Positions 17,978-27,351 are shown, counted from the first letter of the stretch. The stretch is 64,000 nucleotides of DNA from Desulfitobacterium chlororespirans DSM 11544 (GCF_900143285.1 NZ_FRDN01000003.1:496001-560000); one strand, 5' to 3'. Translations and numbers: made by a program. Notes: a model not told the origin generated them from the sequence alone.

Positions 17978-19130
17978 TCACCTCATTCGTCCCTGACAGG
18001 CCAATCGACTTTTTTTCAACAAGGGCTTTGGGTTTAGCAAAGATCATCCGTCCCGCGGCAGTCTGCAGTACACTTGTTACCAACACAGTGATGGTTTGCC
18101 CCATATAACGCCGGCCGGTATCCACAACGATCATGGTGCCGTCATCCAGATAGGCGACCCCTTGTCCCGGCTCCTTGCCCTCTTTCATCACCTGAACTTC
18201 CATTTCTTCTCCGGGAAGGACAATGGGTTTCACTGCGTTGGCCAGCTCATTGATATTGAGGACCTTGACCCCTTGCAGTTCCGCTACCTTATTAAGGTTA
18301 TAATCGTTGGTGAGAATAGGGGCGCCAAGATTCTGCCCTAAGCGGACCAATTTGCTGTCCACTTCAGAAATATCTTCGAAATCTATTTCCATGATCTCCA
18401 CATTGTTAGCCAACTCTTCCTTGGAGATTTGGTTTAAGATATCCAGGCCCCGACGACCGCGGTTGCGCTTCAGCAGATCGGAGGAGTCAGCGATATGCTG
18501 GAGCTCTTCCAGAACAAAGCCCGGGATCAGAAGTGTGCCTTCAAGAAAGCCGGTCTGAACGATGTCCGCAATACGCCCATCGATAATCACACTGGTATCC
18601 AAAATTTTATAATTGGGCAGAGCTGCTCCAAGACTTTGTCTATTGCCATCCTTACCCTTGCCTTTCTCTCCTTTATCCCCTTTAAATTTCGGGAGAAAGG
18701 TGAAGAAGCCCAAAACCTCCTCTTTGCGTTTTACCCCAATGATCAAACCTAAATAACCAAAGGAAACGCTTAAAATAATGGATAGTACAGAGCCGATAAT
18801 GGGGATGCCCCTCAAGGCACTGCTTAATAAACTAGCAATTATAAGTCCGATAATAACACCAACTGCTCCACCAATCAAATCGTGTGTAGGCACTTTAGTC
18901 ATGCGGGCATCGAACCAGGAAATCATCTTCAAAAAACCTCGCATGCTCGCCGGAGCAATCAGGAAGCCGAGAATAGCAAAAATTGCTATCATCGCCACAA
19001 AAGTCCAAATGGGAGAAATCTGCCATCCCAGAGACTGGAGCACCTCAAGTCTCATAAGAATAACATTAAGGTAAAAACCTATGGCACCTGCTAAAACCGT
19101 GATGATAACGCGCACAATGTTGCGAATCAT
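17964..19130 (-). CDS. PIN/TRAM-domain integral membrane protein (YacL family)
   Basis: The protein has 388 residues. The N-terminal part (about 1-135) holds four membrane segments. A PIN nuclease-like domain begins near KILDTSVIIDGRIADI, with the acidic residues of the family (D in LDTS, E in LEELQHIADS, D in TNDYNLN). A C-terminal TRAM domain ends in the region VLVTSVLQTAAGRMIFAKP. AGGAGG stands seven bases before the chosen ATG. An upstream frame extension to 19202 is unlikely because it contains this ribosome binding site. Function is probably a membrane-bound RNase or RNA-binding protein; the substrate is unknown. Confidence 0.9.
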   Translation of the reverse strand: MIRNIVRVIITVLAGAIGFYLNVILMRLEVLQSLGWQISPIWTFVAMIAIFAILGFLIAPASMRGFLKMISWFDARMTKVPTHDLIGGAVGVIIGLIIASLLSSALRGIPIIGSVLSIILSVSFGYLGLIIGVKRKEEVLGFFTFLPKFKGDKGEKGKGKDGNRQSLGAALPNYKILDTSVIIDGRIADIVQTGFLEGTLLIPGFVLEELQHIADSSDLLKRNRGRRGLDILNQISKEELANNVEIMEIDFEDISEVDSKLVRLGQNLGAPILTNDYNLNKVAELQGVKVLNINELANAVKPIVLPGEEMEVQVMKEGKEPGQGVAYLDDGTMIVVDTGRRYMGQTITVLVTSVLQTAAGRMIFAKPKALVEKKSIGLSGTNEVNALG

Positions 19131-19211
19131 CATTTCACCTCCTTTATCATATTTTGGCTGAAACCTTTTTTCATTATACAAGAAATTACCATATATTTTC
19201 AATTCTAAAAT

Positions 19212-19688
19212 TTAGGCAAGAAGTCCCTTAATTTTCTCAGACATTTCATCTGCTTTCACACCCTCAGCCAGAATCAATTCGCTGACGAGAATCTGATAAG
19301 CATTATCATACATTTTCTTCTCACCTGTCGATAGTCCCTTTTCCCTATCCCTCTGAGAAAGACTGCGCACCACCTCCGCAACAGAATATATATCCCCGCT
19401 TTTTATTCGATCCATATTGGCCCGGTATCTTCTGTTCCAGGCCAAAGCAGGCAGAGTGCTTTCATTTTCTAGAATTTTCAAAACCTGAGGCACCTCTTCG
19501 GAAGAGATAACCCCCCGTATGCCCAATTGATTCACATTTTTTAAAGGTATATAAACCTTCATATTCCCTACCGGAATATTCATGACATAGTACTGATGGG
19601 ACTCGCCAAGAACTTCTCGCTCTTCGATAGCTTCGATGACACCTGCCCCGTGCATAGGGTAAACTACTCTATCTCCGATATCAAACAT
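19212..19688 (-). CDS. CarD/CdnL-type RNA polymerase-binding regulator
   Basis: The 158-residue protein begins with the CarD RNA polymerase interaction domain (FDIGDRVVYPMHGAGVIEAIE) and continues with the helical DNA-binding part (LPALAWNRRYRANMDRIKSGD, AEVVRSLSQRDREKGLSTGEKKM). CdnL/CarD stabilises open complexes, mainly at rRNA and ribosomal promoters. Here it stands upstream of the isoprenoid and translation genes and is served by two tandem promoters. I use no gene symbol because both carD and cdnL are in use for the family. Confidence 0.94.
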   Translation of the reverse strand: MFDIGDRVVYPMHGAGVIEAIEEREVLGESHQYYVMNIPVGNMKVYIPLKNVNQLGIRGVISSEEVPQVLKILENESTLPALAWNRRYRANMDRIKSGDIYSVAEVVRSLSQRDREKGLSTGEKKMYDNAYQILVSELILAEGVKADEMSEKIKGLLA

Positions 19689-19708
19689 TCAGATCCCCCC
19701 TTATACTC

Positions 19709-19776
19709 ATTATAGCAATATTTAAATAGGGGGTCAAAAATTTTTTAATTATATCACAGACGAGCTATTCTGTCAA
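19709..19776 (-). promoter_or_regulatory. Two tandem SigA promoters of the carD gene
   Basis: The proximal promoter has TTGACC (19737-19732) and TATAAT (19714-19709) with 17 bases between. The distal one has TTGACA (19776-19771) and TATAAT (19753-19748), also with 17 bases. Both read into the carD gene, so strong growth-linked expression is likely. Confidence 0.88.
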
Positions 19777-19827
19777 TTTCTTGTTTTCTTCGAGTTTTAT
19801 TTATCGGAATTAGAGGATTGTAGAAAA

Positions 19828-19857
19828 TTGACAACTCCACCAACCGCTCGCTATAAT
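19828..19857 (+). promoter_or_regulatory. SigA promoter of the 130-residue protein gene
   Basis: TTGACA (19828-19833) and TATAAT (19852-19857) are separated by 18 bases. It is divergent from the carD promoters, about 50 bases away. Confidence 0.88.
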
Positions 19858-19889
19858 TAAGGTGTCAGAAAGGAGTGAGGAAATAACTC

Positions 19890-20282
19890 ATGGAAAATCT
19901 CACGGATCGCTATCAAATACTCGTTGAATCTCTCTTAATCCGCCACCAAAGTGTCTTGGATATCCTGACCAAGGGTCAGGAAGCCTCTGCTCGGGTCAAT
20001 CGGGCTGTGGTCAAGACGGTAACCGATTGTGGCTGCTTAAGCATAGACGCCCGCAAGAAACCTATCCCGGAAGAAGCGAGTTTTAGCGACTTAAAGAGTT
20101 TGCTGGACAGCCAGCTTGACGGCGAGCTTTGCGAAAGCTGCAAAGACATCATCGAAACGGAACTGGGTAAGCAGCTCTTCTACATAGCCGCCTTAGCAAA
20201 CACCCTGGGAATTTCTCTTGACGACGTCATCCAAAAAGAAGAAACACGACTTGCTACCCTGACCATCTTTAACCTCACCTAG
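19890..20282 (+). CDS. Conserved-looking 130-residue protein of unknown function
   Basis: I do not recognise a characterised family. The style (a long N-terminal helix, then a CGC motif and a CxxC) resembles short clostridial proteins that are sometimes labelled DUF1573, but this is from memory and unverified. The sequence begins MENLTDRYQILVESLLIRH, has CGC at about 48-50, CESCKDIIETELG at about 82-94, and a helical end containing TLGISLDDVIQKEE. The latter pattern is reminiscent of nucleotide pyrophosphohydrolase-like or MazG-like helices. It is the only plus-strand gene inside the minus-strand housekeeping region and takes the place next to radA where disA often lies. It has its own promoter, ribosome binding site GGAGTGAGG and terminator. 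Confidence 0.75.
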   Translation: MENLTDRYQILVESLLIRHQSVLDILTKGQEASARVNRAVVKTVTDCGCLSIDARKKPIPEEASFSDLKSLLDSQLDGELCESCKDIIETELGKQLFYIAALANTLGISLDDVIQKEETRLATLTIFNLT

Positions 20283-20364
20283 AACCCGCTCAATTCTGAT
20301 GTTACCATGTGAACCTTAAATAAACCATAAACATTCTCTTAACTTTTAGTGAAAAATCTGTTAC

Positions 20365-20397
20365 AGCCGTATCTTCAGGATGCGGCTTATTTTATAT
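20365..20397 (+). terminator. Terminator after the 130-residue protein gene
   Basis: AGCCGTATC (20365-20373) pairs with GATGCGGCT (20379-20387), with one G-U pair, and is followed by TATTTTATAT. It separates this plus gene from convergent radA. Confidence 0.75.
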
Positions 20398-20417
20398 CCA
20401 TTTCAAGCACAGCAAGA

Positions 20418-21767
20418 TTACTGCTCAAACATAACCTGGACAGCCTCCTCCACCGTCTTCACCGGAATCACCGTAAAGTTCCCGGGAACCTTCACCGCTG
20501 AGACATTAATACGGGGAATAATACAGCCTTCAAAGCCCAGCTTCACAGCTTCCTTCACTCGATTCTCGATCTGAGAAATCCCGCGCACTTCCCCGGTAAG
20601 CCCCACTTCCCCAATCAAAGCATAGCGCTTCACCGGTCGTTCCCCCAGGCTGGAGGCAATAGCTGCAATGCAGGCCAGATCCACTCCCGGTTCATCGATG
20701 CGGATACCGCCGGCAATATTGATAAACACATCCTGAGCTCCCAGATGAAGGCCTACCTTTTTATCCAAAACAGCCAGGAGCATTAAAATCCGGTTGTAGT
20801 CGATTCCCGTAGCCGTACGGCGAGGCGGTCCATAGGTGGTGGGAGTCACGAGAGCCTGAATCTCCACCAGCAAAGGCCGGGAACCTTCCACGATCACCGC
20901 CACCGAGGAGCCGGGCGCCGTGGCTGAATTCTCTCCCAAGAACACTTTTGAGGGATTGGGAACCTCCACCAAACCATCTTCATGCATCTCAAAAACACCG
21001 ATCTCATTGGTGGAGCCGAAACGATTCTTCACTGCCCTTAACAAACGATAAACATGATGACGGTCCCCTTCAAAATAAAGCACCGTATCCACAATATGTT
21101 CAAGGACTCTCGGTCCGGCGATAGCTCCGTCCTTGGTCACATGGCCGACAAGAAAGATGGAGATCTCCTCCTCTTTGGCTAACCGCATCAAAAAGGCCGC
21201 GCCCTCCCGCACCTGGCTCACACTGCCTGCGGCGGCCTGCAGCTCTTCTAATACCATGGTTTGGATAGAGTCGACGATTAAGAGACCCGGCCGCATAGCC
21301 AAAGCCACGTCCCGGACCACCTCCAGCCGGGTCTCTGTTAAAATATGCAAACGGGATTCCTTAATGCCCAGCCGCTCTGCTCTCAACTTAATCTGCTTCT
21401 CCGATTCTTCTCCGGAGATATACAATACATCCATGCCCTTGGCCAATAATCCCGCCGTTTGCAGAAGCAGGGTGGATTTGCCGATGCCCGGCTCACCGCC
21501 CAGAAGAACAAAGGAGCCGGGGACGATTCCCCCACCCAAGACCCTATTCAGCTCCTGACTGCCCGAGCTGACCCGTTCTTCCTCCCGGATCTGAATCTCT
21601 GTCAAAGGCGTCGCCTTCACCCCTAAGGGGGTACGCTTAGCAGCGGCACGCTCCACAACTTCTTCAACTAAGGTATTCCATTCCCCACAGCCCGGACATT
21701 TCCCAAGCCAACGAGGGCTTTCCTGACCGCAGGACTGACAAAAAAACCGCGTCTTCACCTTTGCCAA
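20418..21767 (-). CDS. radA: DNA repair protein RadA
   Basis: The 449-residue protein acts in recombination as a branch-migration helicase. A zinc finger has C10, C13, C24 and C27. A RecA-like ATPase has Walker A near residues 90-98 (GEPGIGKS, K97). The RadA-specific KNRFG motif is at 247-251, and a Lon-protease-like C-terminal domain follows (GGIRIDEPGVDLA). The start is a TTG (21767-21765) with GGG just upstream, supported by the family pattern MAKxKxxFxCQxCG. disA, which commonly follows radA, is not seen. Confidence 0.95.
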   Translation of the reverse strand: MAKVKTRFFCQSCGQESPRWLGKCPGCGEWNTLVEEVVERAAAKRTPLGVKATPLTEIQIREEERVSSGSQELNRVLGGGIVPGSFVLLGGEPGIGKSTLLLQTAGLLAKGMDVLYISGEESEKQIKLRAERLGIKESRLHILTETRLEVVRDVALAMRPGLLIVDSIQTMVLEELQAAAGSVSQVREGAAFLMRLAKEEEISIFLVGHVTKDGAIAGPRVLEHIVDTVLYFEGDRHHVYRLLRAVKNRFGSTNEIGVFEMHEDGLVEVPNPSKVFLGENSATAPGSSVAVIVEGSRPLLVEIQALVTPTTYGPPRRTATGIDYNRILMLLAVLDKKVGLHLGAQDVFINIAGGIRIDEPGVDLACIAAIASSLGERPVKRYALIGEVGLTGEVRGISQIENRVKEAVKLGFEGCIIPRINVSAVKVPGNFTVIPVKTVEEAVQVMFEQ

Positions 21768-22070
21768 AACCCTATCCGCCTTTCCTCCGCATATGTTCTA
21801 TAATACACTAACTCCCTCAAAGAGCTTTGGCTTGCGCCCAAAAGATAAGGTTGTGAATTCACCCAACCTAATTATTATACGGCGCAGAGGGCTCAAAACC
21901 CTTTTCATTCCAGTGTGATCCACTTAAGAATACAAAATTCATAGGGTTCCCCATCCACCATGCTCACCCCTGACACGTTTACGCCAGAGAAGACCATAGA
22001 CTAACCCCAAGGCTAGTCTATGGCTGTTCATTCTTCTCTTAACCCGCAGACCGACTCAGCTGCCGCTCCG
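21768..22070. other. Gap between clpC and radA, with one strong palindrome
   Basis: This 303-base gap has no gene. CCATAGACTA (21994-22003) and TAGTCTATGG (22014-22023) form a perfect ten-base stem with a ten-base loop, 48 bases after the clpC stop. It lacks a clear T-run and may be a weak terminator or an mRNA end structure. I see no confident promoter for radA. Confidence 0.5.
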
Positions 22071-24551
22071 TCACTCCGCTGCATCGGCTTTTTTGTTTTT
22101 ACGGGCTCTGACTTTGGCGAATTTCATCTTGTCCTCTACGGCCTCAACTTTGATTTTGTCCCCGGACTTAAATTCTCCAAGGAGAATCTTTTCCGACAAG
22201 TTATCTTCGATCAGGCGTTGGATAGCCCGGCGCAGAGGACGGGCGCCGAAGGTGGGATCATTGCCTTCTTTGGCAATAAGCTCAAGCGCGCTCTTTTCCA
22301 CCTGGAGGTCATAGCCCTGTTCCTGGAGGCGGCCATTGACCTGCTTCATCAAAATCTCGGTAATCTTCAAGAGTCCTTCAGCTTGAAGGGAATGGAAGAC
22401 CACAATTTCGTCGACCCGGTTGAGGAACTCCGGACGGAAGGTCTTTTTCAGTTCCTCCATCACCCGTGAGCTCATATTCTTGTACTCGGTTTCCTCATCC
22501 CTGCGGGAGGCAAAGCCCAAAGCTTCTTTCTTCATGAAGGAAGCGCCTACATTGGAAGTCATAATAATCACCGCATTGCGGAAATCCACCGTCCTGCCCT
22601 TGGTATCGGTGAGACGGCCATCCTCCAGAACTTGCAGCAGGATATTGAAGACCTCAGGATGAGCCTTTTCGATCTCATCCAGCAGGATAACACTATAGGG
22701 TTTACGGCGGATCGCTTCGGTTAACTGACCCCCTTCATCATGACCGATGTATCCAGGAGGGGCTCCCACCAGACGGGAAACCGCATGCTTCTCCATATAT
22801 TCGGACATATCAATGCGAATCAGAGCGTCTTCCTCACCAAATAAGGCTTCTGCCAAAGCCCGGGCCAGCTCAGTCTTGCCCACTCCGGTAGGTCCGAGGA
22901 AGATGAAGGAGCCTACCGGGCGTTTGGGATCTTTTAACCCGGCACGAGCCCGCCGCACAGCGCGGGAAACAGCCTTCACAGCATCTTCTTGCCCCACCAC
23001 CCGTTGATGGAGAACCTCTTCCAAACCCAGGAGCCGTTCGCTTTCTTCCTGAGCCAGCTTCTTCACCGGGATTCCCGTCCAGCTGGCCACGATCTGAGCG
23101 ATATCATCGGCGGTGACCTGACTTTGGCTCACATCCCGTTTGCTCTCCCAGGTGTTGCGAAGCTGAGCAAGCTCTTCCCGAAGCTGATGCTCTTCGTCCC
23201 GGAACTTGGCGGCTTTTTCAAACTCTTGACCTAAGACAGCCGCTTCTTTCTCATTCTTCAGGGCTTCGATCTTTTCCTCCAAAGACTTGAGATCGGTTGG
23301 AGCCGTAAAGGTCGCCAGGCGCACTCGGGAAGCGGCTTCATCCATTAAATCAATGGCCTTATCGGGAAGGAAGCGATCCGAGATATACCGATCGGACATC
23401 TTCACAGCCGCTTCCACCGCTTCATCGGTAATCTTGGTCCGGTGATGGGCTTCATAACGATCCCGTAAACCCAGGAGAATCTGAACAGCCTGCTCTACTG
23501 TAGGCTCTCCTACGGTAATGGGCTGGAAACGCCGCTCCAGCGCGGGATCTTTTTCAATATATTTACGATATTCATCCAAGGTCGTCGCGCCAATGCATTG
23601 GAGCTCTCCCCGGGCTAAGGCCGGTTTGAGGATATTGGCCGCATCGATGGCTCCTTCAGCCGCTCCGGCCCCGATTAAGGTGTGAAGCTCATCGATGAAA
23701 ACGATAATGCGGCCATCCACCCGAATCTCTTCCATGACCTTTTTCAGGCGTTCTTCAAATTCACCGCGATATTTACTTCCAGCCACCACAGCGGAGAGAT
23801 CTAAGGTAACCACCCGTTTGCCCGCCAGGGTTTCGGGCACCTTATTATTGATGATCCGTTGGGCCAGACCCTCGGCAATGGCCGTTTTCCCTACACCCGG
23901 TTCGCCGATCAGCACAGGGTTATTTTTGGTACGGCGGCTGAGGACCTGAACTACACGCTCAATCTCGTCTTCCCGTCCCACTACCGGGTCCAGCCTGCCC
24001 TCCCGGGCTTGTTGGGTCAGATCCCGGCCAAATTCATTCAAAGCCGGTGTATTGGAAGCTCCATTATTCTTGGCTGCACCGGGCCCGGGAGCACCGCCGG
24101 GCATGGGAATATCATCCGGTTGGCCTCCTAAAAGCTGAACTACTTGCTTCCAAATTCTTTCCGGGCTCACACCGAGATTGCGCAGCACCCGGGCCGCTAC
24201 ACCTTCTCCTTCCATCAGCAGACCGAGGAGCAGGTGCTCAGTACCGATATAGCTGACCCCATGACGACGGGCTTCTTCATGAGCCAGCTCTATTACCCGT
24301 TTAACCCGGGGAGTCAGGCTCACCTCTCCGGTAAAGGGCTGGCCGATACCGGTCAGGTTACCGATTTGTTCCCGAATTTTCTCCGGAGTCACCCCGATGC
24401 CATGGAGGGATTTGGCGGCGATACCCTCCCCTTCAGCCACCAAGCCAAGCAGCAGGTGTTCTGTGCCAATCACATTGGAGCCCATGCGCTTTGCTTCGTC
24501 TGAAGCGAATTGCAGCGCTTTAAGGGCTTTCTCCGTATATTTTTCATTCAT
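22071..24551 (-). CDS. clpC: ATP-dependent Clp protease ATP-binding subunit ClpC
   Basis: This 826-residue Hsp100 unfoldase feeds substrates to ClpP. Two Clp_N repeats lie in the first 150 residues ([15 protein letters not shown] and [15 protein letters not shown]). The D1 AAA domain has [10 protein letters not shown] and the D2 domain [10 protein letters not shown]. Between them is the ClpC-type middle region with a UVR motif ([19 protein letters not shown]). The start was set at 24551 ([10 protein letters not shown]) because homologues begin in this way and a GGTGA lies eight bases upstream. It is the fourth gene of the ctsR operon; McsB marks substrates by arginine phosphorylation for it. 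Confidence 0.96.
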   Translation of the reverse strand: MNEKYTEKALKALQFASDEAKRMGSNVIGTEHLLLGLVAEGEGIAAKSLHGIGVTPEKIREQIGNLTGIGQPFTGEVSLTPRVKRVIELAHEEARRHGVSYIGTEHLLLGLLMEGEGVAARVLRNLGVSPERIWKQVVQLLGGQPDDIPMPGGAPGPGAAKNNGASNTPALNEFGRDLTQQAREGRLDPVVGREDEIERVVQVLSRRTKNNPVLIGEPGVGKTAIAEGLAQRIINNKVPETLAGKRVVTLDLSAVVAGSKYRGEFEERLKKVMEEIRVDGRIIVFIDELHTLIGAGAAEGAIDAANILKPALARGELQCIGATTLDEYRKYIEKDPALERRFQPITVGEPTVEQAVQILLGLRDRYEAHHRTKITDEAVEAAVKMSDRYISDRFLPDKAIDLMDEAASRVRLATFTAPTDLKSLEEKIEALKNEKEAAVLGQEFEKAAKFRDEEHQLREELAQLRNTWESKRDVSQSQVTADDIAQIVASWTGIPVKKLAQEESERLLGLEEVLHQRVVGQEDAVKAVSRAVRRARAGLKDPKRPVGSFIFLGPTGVGKTELARALAEALFGEEDALIRIDMSEYMEKHAVSRLVGAPPGYIGHDEGGQLTEAIRRKPYSVILLDEIEKAHPEVFNILLQVLEDGRLTDTKGRTVDFRNAVIIMTSNVGASFMKKEALGFASRRDEETEYKNMSSRVMEELKKTFRPEFLNRVDEIVVFHSLQAEGLLKITEILMKQVNGRLQEQGYDLQVEKSALELIAKEGNDPTFGARPLRRAIQRLIEDNLSEKILLGEFKSGDKIKVEAVEDKMKFAKVRARKNKKADAAE

Positions 24552-24611
24552 TTTTGATTTCACCATCCTTGTTTTAATCCATAAATCATTGCTCACTGAA
24601 AGAAGTCTCGT

Positions 24612-25664
24612 TTAATTTACTTCAGCCATAGCCTTGCGCATATAGCTGGCACGCTCCTGATCCCTTTGCTCCGGACTAAGCTCCCGCTCCAAGCCATATT
24701 GCAGGGAAGCCGGCAAAGTCTCCACCAACAGGGTACTGAAGCTTTGCTGACGCGGAGGAAGAATTCCCATATCGACTCCCAGGCGATCCAGGGACAGGCA
24801 TTGCAGAGCATCCTCAGAGTTGAGAAGCCTGGCCTTTTCCAGGGTTCCCCGAGCTCTCCAGACCTTATCCTCGAGGACCAGGGGGGCCTCCCGGACCAAG
24901 CCTTCCCGGGCGTGAACCTCTTGTTCGATAATCTGTCGGGTCACCGCTTCCAGATGGGTGATGGTATCCTCTTCACTCTTGCCCAGAGTAATCTGATTGG
25001 ATACTTGATAGATATGCCCAAAGGCTTGAGAACCTTCCCCATACAAGCCCCGGACAGCTAAGCCCAGATGATTGAGAGCCCCCAGCAACTGCTGCACACG
25101 GTTGGTCATGACCAGCGCCGGCATATGCACCATCACTGAGGCCCGCATGCCTGTGCCCACATTGGTGGGGCAAGCGGTCAGATACCCTTGGGCTTCCCGA
25201 TAGGCGAAATCCAAACGTTCCTCCAACTGGTCATCCATGGTATTGGCCAGGAGATAGGCTTCCTTGAGCTGATCTCCCGGCAGCAGCACCTGGATTCGGA
25301 GATGATCCTCTTCGTTGACCATCACGGAAACCCGGTGATCCGAATTAATCGCCACCCCGCGAGCGCCCCGGGAATTGACCAAGGCCGGGCTGATCAGATG
25401 TTTTTCGATCAGCACATACTGCTCAATCGGAGTCAAATCCTTCATAGAATAATAGGTTAATTTATCCTGATCGATAGTCAGGGATTCCAGCTCAGCGGAG
25501 ACTTTCTGTTCAATGTCCTGAGAGGCTTCCTGGGAAAGCCCCAAAGGGAAAGGCACTCCTTCCAGGTTGCGTGCCAGACGAATCCGGCTGCTCAGCACCA
25601 CCGGCGTGTCCTTGTTTTCCTTCATCCACTCACTATTCATCAGCAAATGTTCTTTTCTCTCCAT
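24612..25664 (-). CDS. mcsB: Protein-arginine kinase McsB
   Basis: The 350-residue enzyme belongs to the ATP:guanido phosphotransferase fold and phosphorylates protein arginines, marking proteins for ClpCP. It shows VVLSSRIRLARNL near the N-terminus and the active-site segment CPTNVGTGMRAS, including the conserved Cys. The start was set at 25664 (MERKEHLL), four bases after the mcsA stop. A much longer frame to 25847 is the wrong-frame overlap with mcsA. Length matches the family. Confidence 0.95.
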   Translation of the reverse strand: MERKEHLLMNSEWMKENKDTPVVLSSRIRLARNLEGVPFPLGLSQEASQDIEQKVSAELESLTIDQDKLTYYSMKDLTPIEQYVLIEKHLISPALVNSRGARGVAINSDHRVSVMVNEEDHLRIQVLLPGDQLKEAYLLANTMDDQLEERLDFAYREAQGYLTACPTNVGTGMRASVMVHMPALVMTNRVQQLLGALNHLGLAVRGLYGEGSQAFGHIYQVSNQITLGKSEEDTITHLEAVTRQIIEQEVHAREGLVREAPLVLEDKVWRARGTLEKARLLNSEDALQCLSLDRLGVDMGILPPRQQSFSTLLVETLPASLQYGLERELSPEQRDQERASYMRKAMAEVN

Positions 25665-25668
25665 AGTC

Positions 25669-26166
25669 TCATCCCCCCAGCTTCTGCTCGAGTTCACGAA
25701 TTTGGTCACGCACCACGGCGGCTGCTTCAAACTCTTCCTTGCGAATGAGCTGTTGGAGCTTTTCCTTGAGTTTTTCAATCTCCGCTTTTTCGCGCAGGTC
25801 GGCTCCTTTGCGGGCAGGAATCTTGCCCACATGACAGCCGCCTCCATGGATTTTGCGCAGGATAGGCTCCAGCTCCGACTGGAATTTATCGTAACAACCG
25901 CTGCAGCCCAGCTTTCCCGCCTGAGTAATCTCCGAAAGCCGGCGGCCGCACTGGGGGCAGGCTTCTTCCTTTAAGGCCTGGGCATTGGTGGTAAAATTAA
26001 AAAGGGACTGTAAGAAATCCGGAATAATTCCCGGGCTGAAAACAAAGCTCACTTCCGGAGCATTCTTAGCGCAGTGATCGCAAAGGTACAGTTTGACCAT
26101 TTCCCCATTGACGATCTTGGTAAACTGAACATTGGCCTCTCTCTGTTGGCAATGTTGGCAGAGCAT
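25669..26166 (-). CDS. mcsA: McsA, activator of McsB
   Basis: The 165-residue zinc protein has two pairs of CxxC at each of two sites: C3/C6 with C29/C32, and CPQC with CSGC around residues 100-120. A UVR motif closes it (EEFEAAAVVRDQIRELEQKL). McsA binds and activates McsB and modulates CtsR. The start at 26166 (MLCQHC) is backed by AGGAGG; the longer frame adds eleven residues without support. Confidence 0.94.
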   Translation of the reverse strand: MLCQHCQQREANVQFTKIVNGEMVKLYLCDHCAKNAPEVSFVFSPGIIPDFLQSLFNFTTNAQALKEEACPQCGRRLSEITQAGKLGCSGCYDKFQSELEPILRKIHGGGCHVGKIPARKGADLREKAEIEKLKEKLQQLIRKEEFEAAAVVRDQIRELEQKLGG

Positions 26167-26182
26167 AGTGATCCCCTCCTGT

Positions 26183-26653
26183 TTAATGCAAATCCTCACG
26201 GCTTAAGGTCAGAAGGATTCGTTTCATCATATGAGCTCTGAGCGCGTTGGTGGTGGGGCTTTCCGGGCCCAGAGTATCCCGGTGGAAAACAGTACGAATG
26301 ATTTCTTCTTCCCGCCGGGTAATAATCTCATCTTCAACCAGGCGCTGCAGCAGATTAAAGGCACGACTTTCTCCCAACTGGCTGCCGATAAGCTGCTTCA
26401 TTATATTTTGAAAATCTCCGTCATCATGAAAGCCCAGGCGGACAATCCGCAGATACCCGCCGCCGCCGCGACGGCTCTCTACCAAATATCCCCGCTCCAC
26501 GGAAAAGCGAGTATCAAGAACATAATTAATCTGAGATGGAGCACATGAGAACTCCTCAGCCAGAACACCCCGTTGCAGGATAACATAGCCCTCCGCCGCT
26601 TGTTCCAGGATCCGCTTCAAATAAACCTCGATGCGGTCCGCTAGATTTCCCAT
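26183..26653 (-). CDS. ctsR: Transcriptional repressor CtsR
   Basis: The 156-residue class III heat-shock repressor has an N-terminal winged helix-turn-helix. The glycine-rich wing VESRRGGGGYLRI, which acts as a heat-sensing element in Bacillus, is at about residues 58-70. The C-terminal dimerisation half contains LLQRLVEDEIITRREEEII. It heads ctsR-mcsA-mcsB-clpC. The two operator boxes immediately upstream imply autoregulation. Confidence 0.97.
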   Translation of the reverse strand: MGNLADRIEVYLKRILEQAAEGYVILQRGVLAEEFSCAPSQINYVLDTRFSVERGYLVESRRGGGGYLRIVRLGFHDDGDFQNIMKQLIGSQLGESRAFNLLQRLVEDEIITRREEEIIRTVFHRDTLGPESPTTNALRAHMMKRILLTLSREDLH

Positions 26654-26672
26654 TACACGACACTCCCTTGAC

Positions 26673-26707
26673 TATGACATTCTTTGACCTTATGACCTTC
26701 TTTGACC
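26673..26707 (-). promoter_or_regulatory. Two tandem CtsR operators
   Basis: Read on the minus strand, box 1 is GGTCAAAGAAGGTCATA (26707-26691) and box 2 is GGTCAAAGAATGTCATA (26689-26673). Each is a direct heptamer repeat with a three-base spacer, matching the CtsR consensus GGTCAAA-N3-GGTCAAA with a changed last triplet. They lie 20 to 54 bases upstream of the ctsR start. Confidence 0.93.
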
Positions 26708-26717
26708 TTTGATTAAT

Positions 26718-26745
26718 ATTTTACCCTAAAAATGCATTTTTGCAA
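26718..26745 (-). promoter_or_regulatory. Probable SigA promoter of the ctsR operon
   Basis: TTGCAA (26745-26740, minus) and TAAAAT (26723-26718) are spaced by 16 bases, immediately upstream of the CtsR boxes. The hexamers are imperfect, but the placement is right for repression by CtsR. Confidence 0.5.
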
Positions 26746-26863
26746 ATACTTTCAGCAGATTCTTTCTGCCAGTCTTACCAAACTATCCTTCCCGATTTCT
26801 TATAAATCATTGCATAGTGTTATCCGGAGCGGGCAGAGGGAACCGGCTGAGGGTGATAAAAAA

Positions 26864-26896
26864 ACTTCGTTTTTGCCAATCAAGCAAAAACGAAGT
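26864..26896 (-). terminator. Terminator overlapping the 3' end of the tail-anchored protein gene
   Basis: ACTTCGTTTTTGC (26864-26870 onward to 26876) and its perfect complement GCAAAAACGAAGT (26884-26896) form a 13-base stem followed on the minus strand by seven T residues. One arm encodes the last residues (YFVFA) of the gene. Confidence 0.9.
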
Positions 26897-27293
26897 ATGC
26901 CCATGTCCCCAGGGTGATGCATCCCGTTAAGGATAAGATGATATAGACTTTGGTTCCCGACCAAAAGGGCTGGTCCTCTGCCAGGAAGTCTTCAGCAAAG
27001 TCTTCATCGGTATCCTCTTTAAAATTAAAGCTTTCCCGGTCCTTTTCATTATGATTAAAGTTCCTGCCCTGACCCTCACTATTAAAAGGACCTCTTTCCG
27101 GAACCTTTGTCTGCTCAATATCCTTAAAGGAAGGCTTCTTCAGGTAGTCACCAGACTCAGCCTCTTTGGTCCCCGGGTCCACAGATTTTCTTAAGGGCCC
27201 TGCCGTCCGGGATGCGATATCCTCCCAATGAATCGTACCTTTTAATAGATAGTCAATCTCCTCTGAAGTGAGTCGAATTTCTTTTTCCTTCAT
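26880..27293 (-). CDS. Small tail-anchored membrane protein, unknown function
   Basis: This 137-residue protein is not recognised. The N-terminal 110 residues are hydrophilic and charged (EIRLTSEEIDYLLKGTIHWEDI at the start; a low-complexity Asp/Glu/Phe region around 88-106). One hydrophobic segment at about 113-134 ends the protein, so it would be anchored by its C-terminus with the bulk in the cytoplasm. It lies alone between the ctsR operon promoter and a universal stress protein gene, with terminators on both sides. The sequence gives no clue to its partner. Confidence 0.7.
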   Translation of the reverse strand: MKEKEIRLTSEEIDYLLKGTIHWEDIASRTAGPLRKSVDPGTKEAESGDYLKKPSFKDIEQTKVPERGPFNSEGQGRNFNHNEKDRESFNFKEDTDEDFAEDFLAEDQPFWSGTKVYIILSLTGCITLGTWAYFVFA

Positions 27294-27351
27294 GTCTGCA
27301 CTACGCTCCTATTGGGTTTAACTTACACATTTTGGTATTCGCTAAAAAAAG

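Noticed and set aside
22071-24596. A longer clpC beginning at 24596
   Set aside because: Homologues begin at the later Met. The extra 15 residues contain the ribosome binding region.
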